A stretch of DNA of 64,000 nt, from the NCBI GenBank assembly GCA_050084985.1, contig JBITNC010000001.1, positions 124,620,001 to 124,684,000 on the forward strand, given 5' to 3'. The stretch comes from Nageia nagi (Eukaryota; Pinophyta). A program made the translations under genes and the position numbers. The notes beneath the pieces were generated by a model that worked only from the letters and a program-made list of their open reading frames with translations, did no database searches and had not been told where the DNA came from. Positions 33,901-44,892 of the stretch are shown here, piece by piece (the stretch's first letter is position 1; each line of letters begins with the position of its first letter).

Positions 33901-35860
33901 ATGATGATTGTGGAAAATTATTGGTCGATGAAGATAAGTAGTCTTTGAAAAGAACTAAATCCTATCGAGACTTGAGAAGGAACATTGGTTAAAGATTGAT
34001 TAGATACATTTCATAAATCAAGAAGTGTTTTCCTAATCCTCACAAACTCTAGCCTAATTCTAGTACTCAAAACCATATCATCTTGGTTCCCTTAGATGAA
34101 GGCATGCTCGAAGATGATGGTAGATGGATGGAGACTTGTTAAAGACAAGGATGGAATTGAGAAACATATTCAACATTAAGTATGCTCTTGAAGAAGGGGT
34201 TATTACAAGTTGTATTAAAATGGAAAACCCTAGTTTGATATACTATGTATAATAATTGACTCGTAGAAAAATATTCTATACTCCTGAAAATGATCACAAT
34301 CGATGGTTAGAATCATGCTAATGTAATTCCTTGAAGAGTGAACTAATGAAACACCTTACTTGTAATTGTGAAGTCTTAGATAATTTATATGATGTATTCT
34401 ACAAACAATGAAGCTTTTGATAAGTTCTACACCACATTGCTTTGTTACTTGTTTATGAAGTAGTGATCTTACTTTGTATTAAGCAATTATGATTGAATGT
34501 ACTTTAATTAGTTTCATGATTGAGCTTTCTCAAATTACTTTCTTATTATGTTTGATGAGTTATTACTTTCAAGTTTGATAGACATGTTTATTAACAAAAT
34601 TTATTAAACTCAACCAACCACTTGAGGTATTGTTAATTTAATACCCATGGCTCCCCAAGTTATGGGCATGAGGATGCTAGATTCCATGGTGGACCTAGCC
34701 AATAGTCATAGGCAGGATAATGTCCCATATCCTTGATAGGATGTCAAATGAGGGTAGTATTCGATAAAATTATGATTATCAAGTGAGGGTAACTTGTAGT
34801 CATACTACTTGTAGTTAGCATATAGGAGTATAATGACTATTCCATAAGCAATGATGTTACCCATTCATATGGATGATTTCTTAGGACAATCTATCTATGC
34901 CTAAAATTAGAGACTTATCATCAGGTGACGATACTAACTTAGTGAAAGTACTATCTCTCAAGTGTTATGGCCCTAAGTAGAAAATCACTATGTCATGACC
35001 AAAAAGCCTATTGCACATGAGACATGGAACAAGAATGGTGAGGCCACCTTTGATGCATCTTCTCAACAAGGTGAGCATTGATTGAACACCAAATAATTTG
35101 ATCAAGATTGGTTATTCTAGACTCTACCAATCTTACCATACAGGTGCTAGTAGCTAACAACATTGACATGCTCATGTGGACCACCTGAGTCCATTCCTAG
35201 ATCTTTCGAGTGTTTCATTTAAAAAAAATGGGTCTAAATTTTTAGGATTTGTAAAGTTGAAATTAAGGTGATGAGAAGCATTGTAGAAGTAGAACATTAA
35301 ACATATATCAAATACCACCTGGATCCAATTTCATGATATTTGAAATTATGGTCATGAAAAAATGGCACCAAAAGTAGTTTTGATAGTTGTAGAAAATCCA
35401 AAAAGATAGAACATAACCACATGAGGCCAAAATAATGCTACATGAATACAAATTAAGGATATTATTATTATGAGGATGAGAGAGCATATTTTAAAGGAGG
35501 AAAAATAAAAAATATTATCTTATCACCATGTAACTATAAACTTCAAATTTGTAAACCCTTAATGTTATAAAAGGGAACATGGAGTATGAAAAAAAGTTAA
35601 GTCCCTTAGTGGGAAAATCCTCCCAAGTGGAGAGTGTGTAGGTTTTAGAAATGTAGAGAAACTCCATGGATAATATTATAGCCATGAGAGTGATTTTGGA
35701 GTTACATTTAGAACTTGAACATATTGTAAAAATCCATAAATGATATTATTGTCATGGAAAAAGAAGAAAAGAAGTGGATGAAATAATCACCATGGTGTAA
35801 ATATAATAAAGGAAAAAGAGTGATTCCAAAGATGTTAACCCAGGATAAGAGACATGGAAC
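30961..35860. other. Long stretch without a recognisable gene
   Basis: About 4.9 kb. I found no domain motif on either strand. The part 32550-33330 is less AT-rich and holds an open stretch (32960-33175, 71 codons) of unknown nature. The part 34620-35220 reads like LTR or element leader sequence but has no matching partner in the window. Confidence 0.4.
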
Positions 35861-36120
35861 CATGCTCAAGGACTTTCATTGAAAAAAGAGTCATCTTCAA
35901 TAAAATGATTTAGTGGAGAGCCTATAGTGATCGAGTGTTTTGGCTTTAAATGAGTGAAGCAAGATGTTACATTCAAATGACATTGTAAAGTGGACTCTAC
36001 AATAATGGATCAAATTTTGTTGGATGTAGACCACATCGATTGAACCAAGGTAAAATTGTGTTAATATTTTTGTGTGATTAATTTTAATTTCTGTAAGCAC
36101 TAAAAAAAATAAAGAGTGAA
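35861..36120 (+). other. Possible copia LTR end (U5-like)
   Basis: GTGGACTCTACAAT, TGTTGGATGTAGACCACATC, GATTGAACCAAGGTAAAA and TTGTGTGATTAATTTT resemble the GTAGG..GAACCACGTAAAA..TTGTGTG phrase common near the end of many plant copia LTRs. No partner LTR or duplication was found, so it may be a solo-LTR remnant. Recognition rests on memory of the family. Confidence 0.35.
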
Positions 36121-36156
36121 GATCCAAATTAAATCTTGAAGTAGGGTTTACAGATC

Positions 36157-36680
36157 AATATCATAATTGGGCTCACTATGATTGAGCTAGAGTGCCACAA
36201 TACCTATAAACCCTAAATTATATGTGTGGATGTGTATACTTAGTACTTTGTGAATCGAATGTTATGGTTTTGAATTCTTGGATAGACATGTATGCAAAGT
36301 GTGGAACAATACTTAAGGCCCATATACATTTATGTAAAATGGAAGCTCTAGAAGAAAGTATGGACATTTGTCAAAGAGTAGTTGAAAATGGTTTTGCCTT
36401 GAATATTATGGTTTTGACTACCCTGATAGGCATGTATGCAAATGTGAAACAATATATAAGGCCTAAGAATTATTTCACAAGATGCATAATGTGATATAAA
36501 ATGATTTAAATACAATACTATATGATCCAAAAATTGGCTTGGAGAAGGAAATCAACTTTTCAAAATAGATATTTTTTACGTATCAAAAACCAGTCCAAAA
36601 ATGGTACATTGGAAAAAAATAAAAAGCTCAAGAATTGTTTAACAAGATGCATGATGCAAGCATAGTTTCATGGAATGTAA
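36157..36680 (+). pseudogene. PPR pseudogene block, copy 1
   Basis: An open frame at 36222-36494 reads NVMVLNSWIDMYAKCGTILK, then EESMDICQRVVENGFALNIM and VLTTLIGMYANVKQY. Two PPR repeats of the P-L-S type are recognisable (VxNSLIDMYAKCG, VVENGFxLNIMVxTTLIxMYAK). Near 36650 comes FNKMHDASIVSWNVIV, another repeat end. The first 40 bases match dispersed repeat R90. The block lacks a start codon context and has stops between repeats, so it is a remnant. A related block follows at 37151. Confidence 0.8.
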
Positions 36681-36997
36681 TTGTTAGGTGTGAATCTAGT
36701 CTATGTAACCTTTGCAAGAAATATTTCCAATATATATTCTAAATAGATCAAAGGCCTTATTGTAATAGATCAAATCAAATTATGAATACATGAATATTAT
36801 TAAACTAGTTAATATTCATAATTTGGATCAATCTCTTTTAAAAAGGTATTACATGCTATATTTTGTGCTTTGCAAGAACCATTTTTTTATTTCTCATTCT
36901 TTGAACAGGAAATAAAAAAGGCTCTTATCAAAGCAAAAAAATATCCTACAATGAACAAACTTTTAATAACATGAGAAACCTTTGTATTTGTTCTACT

Positions 36998-37000
<3 letters not shown>
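36681..37000. other. Non-coding gap
   Basis: AT-rich; no motif. It separates two related PPR blocks. Confidence 0.5.

Positions 37001-37060
<60 letters not shown>
37001..37060. repeat. (AT)30 microsatellite
   Basis: Sixty bases of perfect AT dinucleotides. Confidence 0.98.
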
Positions 37061-37063
<3 letters not shown>

Positions 37064-37150
37064 CGATGATTGGTCAATTCCATTGGGCTATCCTTTGGAA
37101 GCCCATGGCCAACATCATAATTGGGCTCACTATAATTGAGATTAGGTGCC
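37061..37150 (+). repeat. Dispersed repeat R90, copy C
   Basis: Directly follows the AT microsatellite. Contains CCATTGGGCTATCCTTTGG, CCCATGGCCAACAT and AATTGGGCTCACTATAATTG. Copy A is the reverse complement at 17281-17370. Confidence 0.8.
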
Positions 37151-37625
37151 AAAATACCCATGAACCCTTAATTGGGTGTGTGGATGTGTCTACTTAGTGC
37201 TTTATAAATCAAATGTTGTGATTTTGAATGCCTATATAGATATGTATGCAAAGTGTGGAACAATACTCAAGGCCCATAGACATGTATGTAAAATGGGAGC
37301 TATAGAAGAAGGTATGGACATCCATTAAAGAGTAGTTGAAAATGGTTTTTCCTTAAATATTATGGTTCTAAATTCCCTAATAGATATGTATGCAAAATGT
37401 GAAATAATACACAAGGCTAGAGAATTATTTCATAAGATGCATGATGTGATATTAAATTATTTAACTATAGTACTATATGATCCAAAAATTGGCTTGGAGA
37501 AGGAAAATAATTGTTCAACCCAAAAAATTTCCAAGTGTAAAAAACCAGTCTAAAAGTGATAAGTTGGCAAAAAATACAACTCCCTAGAATTGTTTAACAA
37601 GATGCATGATGCAAGCATTGTCAAT
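37151..37625 (+). pseudogene. PPR pseudogene block, copy 2
   Basis: Same order as copy 1: YIDMYAKCGTILKAHRHVCK near 37235-37290, RVVENGFSLNIMVLNSLIDM near 37330-37390, then YAKCEIIHKARELFHKMHDV to about 37450 and FNKMHDASIV near 37600. A stop (TAA at 37326) breaks the frame just before the second repeat. Family match is clear; function is lost. Confidence 0.8.
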
Positions 37626-37887
37626 CTCTTTCAAGAAGGTATTGTAGGCTATATTTTATGCTTTACTAAAAATCATTTTTTTATGAAACAAAAAAGAGCC
37701 CTTAAGAAATAACAAAACTAGCATAAGAAACCTTTATATGTGTTCTACATGCATATATAAACATGTGTACATGTTCTACTTACATGCAACCATGTGGGTC
37801 TAATGGATGAGGGTTGCAAATGCTTTAATAGCATGATTGACTCTTATTGCATTATTCTTGGGATATATCATTATTCTAGCATGTGTC
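37626..37887. other. Non-coding gap
   Basis: AT-rich, repeats a stretch also seen near 36830-36990 (for example GAAACCTTT..TGTTCTAC). No gene. Confidence 0.45.
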
Positions 37888-38070
37888 ACCACGGGAGCTC
37901 TAGAATAAGGTATGGACATCCATTGAAGAGTGGTTGAAAATGGATTTGCAATGAATGTCATGGTTGTCAATGCATTGATAGGTATGTATGCAAAATGTGG
38001 AAGAATATATAAGGATTGAGAATTATTTAATAAGATACATGATTCATAAATAGTTTTATGAGGGAGATAC
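37888..38070 (+). pseudogene. PPR pseudogene block, copy 3 (short)
   Basis: The frame reads RVVENGFAMNVMVVNALIGM, then YAKCGRIYKD, a stop and ELFNKIHDS. It matches the middle of copies 1 and 2, so this is a third, shorter paralogue. Confidence 0.75.
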
Positions 38071-38224
38071 ATCCAACCTTTATATCTTATTGTTATTATT
38101 GCAGAGGTAAGACAACATAGAATTATTACAAGACATTTTTTTCCAATTTACCACTTTTGTACTATTTTTTAACACTTTATTAAAGTATAGTGTTTCATCA
38201 TGTAGCCAATTTTACACCTAATAA

Positions 38225-38860
38225 TTGCATCTACTTAAAAGTATCTACATGGATTTCATTGTGTGCATATCTTGTAATCATAGGATTGATCATTATACAT
38301 ACATTGTTGACCTTCTTGGTTGTGCAAGTTATATTGAGGGAGCTTTGAAATTAATTACCAAAATACCCATAAACCTTGAAATGGGTGTGTGCATGTGTCT
38401 ACTTCGTACTTTAAATTGAATGTTGTGTTTTGTGAAGGATAAATTGAGGGAGATTTGAACTTCATTACCAAAATTCCCATAAATCGTGAATTGGATGTGT
38501 GCATGTGTCTACTTGTTTCTTGTAAATTGAATGTTATGGTTTGATAAGACTATCTTGAGGAAGCTTTTAACTTGATTTCCAAAATACCAATAAACCCTGA
38601 ATTGGATGTGTGCATGTGTCTACTTGTTTCTTGTAAATTGAATGTTATGGTTTGATAAGACTATCTTGAGGAAGCTTTTAACTTGATTTCCAAAATACCA
38701 ATAAACCCTAAATTGGATGTGTGCATGTGTCTACTTGGTCTCATAAATCAAATATCATGGTTTTTGCAAGCTATGAGAGCTTTGAAATTCACTACCAAAA
38801 TACCCATAAACCTTGAATTGGGTATATAGATATGTTTACTAAGTGCTTGTAAATTGAATA
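38225..38860 (+). repeat. PPR E-motif sequence and tandem array derived from it
   Basis: The frame at 38225-38419 reads DHYTYIVDLLGCASYIEGAL followed by KLITKIPINLEMGVCMCLLR, matching the HYxCMVDLLGRAGxLEEAL..LIxKMPIxPDxxVWxxLL end of PLS-type PPR proteins (E motif). From about 38330 the second half is repeated about five times. Two units (starts 38541 and 38652) are almost identical with a period of 111 bases, or 37 codons; the others are older. Frames have stops, so the array is non-coding now. Confidence 0.8.
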
Positions 38861-38871
38861 TTTTAGTTTTG

Positions 38872-39215
38872 TTTGATAAGATGCATAACACAGATAAAGT
38901 TTCATAGTCTGCAATGATTGCATGATACATAAAATGGATTTTATGAAAAAATTGCATAGACACATGAAACATTTGGAAGAATAAAATAAGACTCAATATT
39001 TATTTGATAAGATGCATGATGAAAACATAATTTTATGGTCTACAATGATTGCATGATATACAAAATGGATTTTCTAAAAAATCCAATAGATACATGAAAC
39101 ATGTAGAAGAATACACTGGACTCGAGATAAGTTTGAAAAAATGCATGATGCAAACACAGTTTCATGGTCCACAATATTTATAGGATTTATGGATTTTCTA
39201 AAATAATGTAGAAAA
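38872..39215 (+). repeat. PPR-derived tandem repeat, three units of about 130 bp
   Basis: Units start at 38872, 39003 and 39132, each beginning TTTGATAAGATGCATGA or a close variant. Translated, each gives LFDKMHDxNxVSWSTMIAxY, the end of one PPR repeat and the start of the next, with stops. Family identity is clear, function is lost. Confidence 0.78.
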
Positions 39216-40349
39216 ATTTAAATCTTGGATATATATGCAAAATGTAGAAGAATACTTCATGTTTGCAAGGCCTTAAACTAAAATACTTGCTTGCACCTCC
39301 TAGGCAACATGTTTCCCATCATTCGGTCTCATCATGTCTCTTTTCATCCGGTATCCCCTCTCCTCTCTCATCTCTCTAATACACCAAATTCCCCTCTCCT
39401 TCCAACCCCTTAGTTCAAAAAATCTTAAAATGATGAAAACATGAAGTGCATGCCATTAAGTTCTCTCACAATCCCTTTTTATTTTTTATATTTCATTAAG
39501 GGTTAGTTTTTCAAAATCTCATCTGGTCCTTTTGGGGAAAGGACAATTTGCCCCAAAAAAATTACCACTAAAACAAAAATTGGGATGGTTAGAAACTATT
39601 GCAAAAAATTGCCTCAAATTTCCCACCCCCAAAGCCTATTTTTGGTCTAGTGCTATGTTGATAATACTCCCCTTAATGAAGAAGTTAGGAATACTACACA
39701 AGAAATTTACTAGTGATGTTGGTTACTTGTAGTTGTCATTATATATGGCATAGTGATATTTATATGGTATAAATGTATAGGTGTTGATGTCCATTCATCA
39801 CACACTTAAAACTCTAAAAGTTGAAGAAGGAGAGGTCTAACAAAAGTGACATAGTTAGGTACCAACACAAAAAATTTGGTGATTAGTTGCAATCTAATTG
39901 GATAGTTCATTGGAGATAATGCATCAATATTGTCAACTCTTGTGGGGATGGTAGCGAGGTATCTTCTCCTTATCACCTATAAATACTAGAAAGAAATCAT
40001 TAACCATTATTCAATGGTATTTCATAGCATTTTTATATTCATGTGAAGTTTTTGGATCACCTCTCTCTCCTTGATGAATTTATATACTATTTTACTTTAT
40101 TGTATTGTAGGAAATTAGGCAAAGGAACAAACAAAATATATATAATCAAACTCTCATGCACACTATTGGTTAAAAATCATATGCTCAATTGAAATATGAA
40201 TTGGTATTTTAGCATAATTATTCATTATATATTTCAAACATAGTTGTATCACATTTTTTATCATATGACTTATACTCATTTTTCTTCAAGTATATATCCT
40301 TACAGCAGAAGAGCCAACCAAATTATGGAAGAGATTTTTCCAATAGAGT
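39216..40349. other. Non-coding, no gene recognised
   Basis: 39300-39450 matches 29815-30130. The open stretch 39532-39732 has no family signature. 39980-40120 has a TATA-like CTATAAATAC and CT-rich stretch, as in LTRs, but no partner. Confidence 0.4.
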
Positions 40350-40870
40350 AAAAAATAGTAGTGGAATAATAATAACTTAAAATACCCAAATTGTTAATAT
40401 TATGAAATAAACATCAACATGATCATGTAGAGGTAATTTTAAAAATTCACAACTATAAGAATCCAAACCACATAACAAAAGATATATAGTGGTTCATCCA
40501 ATTTCTTGGGCTAGTCTACTTTGTCAAAGATTCTCTCTCTTCTTTTCTATTAGGCCAATCTTGATCAAGATTATAATAGCTTATAATACACAAGAGCATG
40601 GAAGAATAATCATAATAGCAAAACTTTCACTAGCCTACAACCACCCATAGCTTTGCTATAAATAGGATAAAATATGGTTGTTATAAACTAGAATTTAAGT
40701 TGAAGTGAAAATAACACATGTCATTTCATTCTTTACTATATGACATCAAGGTACAAGTTTCCCTCCATGACTATTCTTGAACTTGGAAATTTTCTCATCT
40801 CTTTCTTCATGCTCGAAGATCACACAAGGGGGGTCACTCTTAATATCTAGTTCAACTAGTGATATATTGA
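40350..40870 (-). repeat. Probable LTR related to Copia-B (Tork-like)
   Basis: ATATATAGTGGTTCATCCAA, then TTGGGCTAG and TCTACTTTGTC resemble the R-U5 phrase of Tork-like copia LTRs (AGTGGTTCACC..TTGGGCTACATCCACT). A similar but not identical phrase is in the candidate Copia-B 5' LTR at 47488-47935. It lies at the place where the 3' LTR of Copia-B is expected. Edges and pairing are uncertain. Confidence 0.4.
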
Positions 40871-41090
40871 TAAGTATTTTATAAGGGGAGGGGGGTGTGG
40901 GTATTTAGAAAAAGGAGAGTGGGGTAGGGTTATTTTAAAAAAAGGTTGGGTGGGATGGTGGGGAGAGGTAAAGGTTGCAAAGTTGAGGGTGGGGGTAATT
41001 GGTAAATTTTAAAAATAGGGGTTTTAATAAATTTAAAGGGGAGGTGGTAAATTTCAAAAATAAGGGGTTTTTTAAGAATCCCATTTTTGC
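40871..41090 (+). repeat. G-rich tract with short direct repeats
   Basis: Strong strand bias: runs such as GGGGAGGGGGG, GGGTGGGATGGTGGGG and GGGTGGGGG. Two phrases GGTAAATTTYAAAAATA(A)GGGG repeat near 41000 and 41047. It separates the Copia-B RNase H end from the probable LTR. No gene. Confidence 0.85.
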
Positions 41091-41129
41091 ATGTGTTTTA
41101 AAGACTCTCTATTAAGTGACCCACCCATG

Positions 41130-43097
41130 GAAGATCAACTAAAATTAAGAAATAACTCAATTTATAATTGGTTACTACCTTTGTTAACATGTCTATAGGA
41201 TTTTTACTAGTGTATTTTTTTCATCTTCAAAAATTAATTATATGAAATGGTACCTAAGTTTTATATGTTTAGTATTATAATAGAAGGTTGAGTTATTTGC
41301 AATAGTAATGATACTTTGAATATTACTATAGAATTTTGTATTCTCCTTATTCTTTACCAATTCATATATAAACTTTGTAACCAAATCATCTCTTTATTGG
41401 CCTCTATAATAATAACATAATATACTTTTATTCTTGAAAGTGCAACAACATTTTGTATTTTTGAAATCCAACTTACAATTATTTCTCTTATAGTAAGGAT
41501 ATATCTTGTGTTAATCCTTTTTCTATCTACATCACTTGCCATGTTTAAATCAACATATCCTTATAAAATAGTGATGGATCCTCCAAAACATAATGACTAA
41601 GTGGTAGTACCTTTCATGAGCATAAGAATCCACTTCACTATATCCCAATTCTCTTTACCTTGATTTATTATAAACCTACTCACAACTCCCATTGTATGTT
41701 CAATATATGGCCTTATCAATACCATCCCATATATCAAACTACTAATTATACATAAATAAGGAACCTTGGACATGTGGTCTGTTCAATCCTAAGTATTGGG
41801 ATATATCTCCTTAGTCAAATCAAATGGTTGGCCAAAGGTTTACTAATAGATTTTCCATATTTCATTTTAAATATTTTCAATAACTTTTCAATATACTCAT
41901 CCTAATATAATGATAATATATGATTTTTTTATCTCTTATTATTCTTATACTAAGGGTTTTCTTTCAAGAATCTAAATCCTTCATTGCAGATGATTTTACC
42001 AATTATCTTTTGAGCATATTTATATTCTACATGTCATCTACATCAATAATAATATAATATAGTTACCATTATCTCATATCTTAAATCAAACACAATATGA
42101 TGATATTTATTCTAACCTTGTTTATTCATGAAACTATGAGATTTTAGATACCATTGCCTTGGATATTGCTTTAGTCCATACAAGATCTTTTTCAACATGC
42201 ATAAAAATTCCTCCTTCCCTTTAACCTCATGCTCATGTGGTTATTGTATATAAATTTCTTCCTCCAGATCCCAATATCTAGAGAAAAGTTATTTTTACAT
42301 ACAAATATTAAAGATACAACTCTTCTACAATCACCAGATCTAAAATAGTTCTAATTGAAACCATTTTAACAATATGAGAAAATATTTTATCAAAATATAT
42401 CTTTCTTTTATGCAAAACCCTTTACAATAAGTCTTGTGTTATATCTCTTTTTGCCTTTATTTTCTTACTTCACCTTATAAGACTCATTTATTCTATAATT
42501 ATCTTTTTCATGTAGATAATCATACCAAATACCAAGTTTGGTTATGTACCAAAGATTCCATCTCTTCTTTCATGCCTTGCGCCCACTTGTTTCTAGTTTT
42601 TACCTAGATTGCTTCTTCATATATTTATAGTTCATCTGAACTAGCTAACAATACATAATTGAATGAAGAAGAATTATGTTTGAGAAGGTTAATTAACATG
42701 TTAGATCTTATAACAATACTTACAAGAGTTTGAGGTTCTTCTTGTTTTATTAAGAATTTGATTTTATGATATCTTTGGAGTTTCATTTTCAATGGGGTCA
42801 TCAAGCATTATAAATTATGTGTTTGCCTTTTCATATTCCATTTCTTACAATTTATCTTTATACATGGTCTTATCATTAAATACCATATCTCTACTTCTAA
42901 TTATTTTATGACTTTCATATTCCAAAAAATGATAACCAAAATCATTAACCCTTTCTCTAATGAAAGTATATTTCTATTTTTCCTTGAGCTTTATTTTATT
43001 TTCTTTATCAGTATTAACAAAGTCCTCACCACCAAAAGTCTTCAAAAATGAGTAGTTAACAAGTTTACATATAATTCCTCCTCTATAATACCACCAT
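41130..43097 (-). pseudogene. Copia-B integrase end, RT and RNase H, decayed
   Basis: From right to left: HFLKTFGGEDFVNTDKENK and RVNDFGYHFLEYESHKIIR (43050-42880) match the integrase end; KKILYGLKQYPRQWYLKSHS (about 42200-42140) is the RT KxLYGLKQxPRxWY motif; DVDDM near 42030 is the catalytic YVDDM box with its Tyr changed; SDVDRKRINTRYILTIREII and SWISKIQNVVALSRIKVYY (41542-41354) start RNase H; KHIKLRYHFI near 41170 is its end. Many frameshifts and stops lie between. Confidence 0.85.
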
Positions 43098-43102
43098 CTA
43101 GG
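43098..43102. repeat. Target-site duplication (ctagg), left of element D
   Basis: The same five bases follow the element at 45635-45639. Joining the flanks with one copy restores a continuous Copia-B integrase frame (LI.RGPS on one side, LDGGIIEE on the other), which confirms the edges. Confidence 0.88.
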
Positions 43103-43826
43103 TGTGTATTCCTACAAATGATTTATTATTTAATTAATAAATCATATTTACTTAATGTAATTTTACATATGTCAAGATAAAGTTGATATTATAATGCAAT
43201 TCCATGTGTTATGTTAAATGCTATATCATTTATCATGGTTTATATTTTAAAATATCTTTAATATAATAAAGTTTATATTATTACTAGAGGTTGGCCTTCA
43301 CTCCTTTTTATGTCCTTGCAATCTATATATATAATTCTTTGATATGACAAGATTTTTGATAGGTGGTTACTTTCATTATCTTCATTGAGAAATGATGTCT
43401 CTTGATGCCACCTATTATGAGAAATTGTTATACTATGAGTTTTGATACTTTTTATTTTTTATGCATGGCATAATTTGATATATCCTACGTAATTAAAAAC
43501 ATGCTTCTCTTAGGTTATGAGTGTTGTGTTTCTATTAGGCCATTAGCGATGTGCATCTTCTAGATCAAGGGTTTCAAATTTTGGTGGCAAAGGCTATTGA
43601 TTCATACATGTGAAGATACATCATGAGTTTGCCTCCAATTCGATCCCAATCCTTTGAAGATTCATTACTATCTTCTTTCGAAGATTGTACATACACTTCA
43701 TATCAAGTACATGCTTTTCATGTATATTAATTATATCTCATATAGTGTACATATCTAGCTCTTCTTATATTGTGGATAATTTTATTTATTATGTATATTC
43801 AAATTTTACACAATTTAGAGTCTACA
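43103..43826 (+). repeat. Element D left LTR
   Basis: Matches 44909-45634 throughout, for example ATATGTCAAGATAAAGTTGA, CATGGTTTATATTTTAAAAT and GTGTACATATCTAGCTCTTC. Ends GAGTCTACA. Confidence 0.85.
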
Positions 43827-44676
43827 TTTTGGTGAACCTTGACATATCCTAAAAACCCTAGACTTTTTATTTTAGGGCATTGCTTTTTTTTTTTAGGAGT
43901 CTTGCATTGGAAACCATAGGTTTTATTTTATTTTTGGTTGAATTAAGTTTTCACAAATTTAGAAAATTTTATTGCATTAAAAAAAATTTATTGTAGAAAA
44001 ACTTAATTTTTGGAGGTCATTTTATTTGATTTGGTGGGATATACCATTACAAAAATTTGTCCAAACCATAGATAAATATAATTGGGAAATTTTTCTGATT
44101 TTTCTAGGCCTAGATTTACATATTTGGTTGATTTTGAGAAAAGTTTTGCCAAAAACATCACATTGAAAAATGATAAATTTTGAAAATATTTTCCAACTAT
44201 TTGGTGACTTGGTTCATGATCAAAAATTGCCAAAATCATAGGTCATCATAGTAGGCAACTTTTCAAGATTAATTTGAACTTATTGCATGCATTTTTATCA
44301 AGATTTCTAGATATTTTTAAATAAAAATATTTTTGCATAAAAAATCAAATTTTAAAGGTTGTTTTATTGAATTTTGAAAGATCTAGCATCATCAAATTGG
44401 TCCCTTATCATATATTATACATGCTAGCAAATTATTTTCAATTTTGCATGGTGTAAAAGTGCTTATTTTATCATTTTTCTTAAAATTTTGTGCAAAGATC
44501 TAGATATTGCATTTTATCCTAGATATTACATCTAAAAGTGGTTTTCTTGAATATTTGAATATGATAAGTGATTTATTTGCACCTTATGCAATATAAGAAA
44601 TGTCTAAAGATTAGATGTTGTACAAAATAACAATAGAAAATCTTATGATGAAATAAGTTTACCAAATTCATGCTGA
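43827..44676 (+). other. Element D interior, non-coding
   Basis: TTTTGGTGAACCTTGACA follows the left LTR and may be a primer site, but I could not name the tRNA. The rest is AT-rich with repeated phrases such as AAAAATTGCCAAAATCATAG and no coding motif. Confidence 0.45.
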
Positions 44677-44892
44677 GCTATTACAAATGATTATGTGTAC
44701 AATGATATATCAATTATAGAAAATCAAGTGCATGATAATGATAGTGATTATTATATGGTTGAAATTGATTATGATACATATTTAAACCTTGAAGCTATGG
44801 ATAAATATGAAATGTATGATATTGCATTTGAAAATTTGACACCTCAAGATCAACTCAAAAAAATTAAAGAGCATATGTTAGCTAGATTGTAA
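44677..44892 (+). CDS. Small acidic open frame inside element D, unknown
   Basis: An open frame of 71 codons ends with TAA at 44890. It has no ATG at its start; the first ATG in frame is near 44797. The product would be acidic (for example VEIDYDTYLNLEAMDKYEMY, then DIAFENLTPQDQLKKIKEHM). It has no motif I recognise. It could be the last trace of a gag or a chance open frame. It is the only coding-like sequence in the element. Confidence 0.3.
   Translation, partial: AITNDYVYNDISIIENQVHDNDSDYYMVEIDYDTYLNLEAMDKYEMYDIAFENLTPQDQLKKIKEHMLARL

Noticed and set aside
36982-37197. Open frame starting in the (AT)30 repeat.
   Set aside because: Its first third is translated microsatellite; the rest is the R90 repeat.
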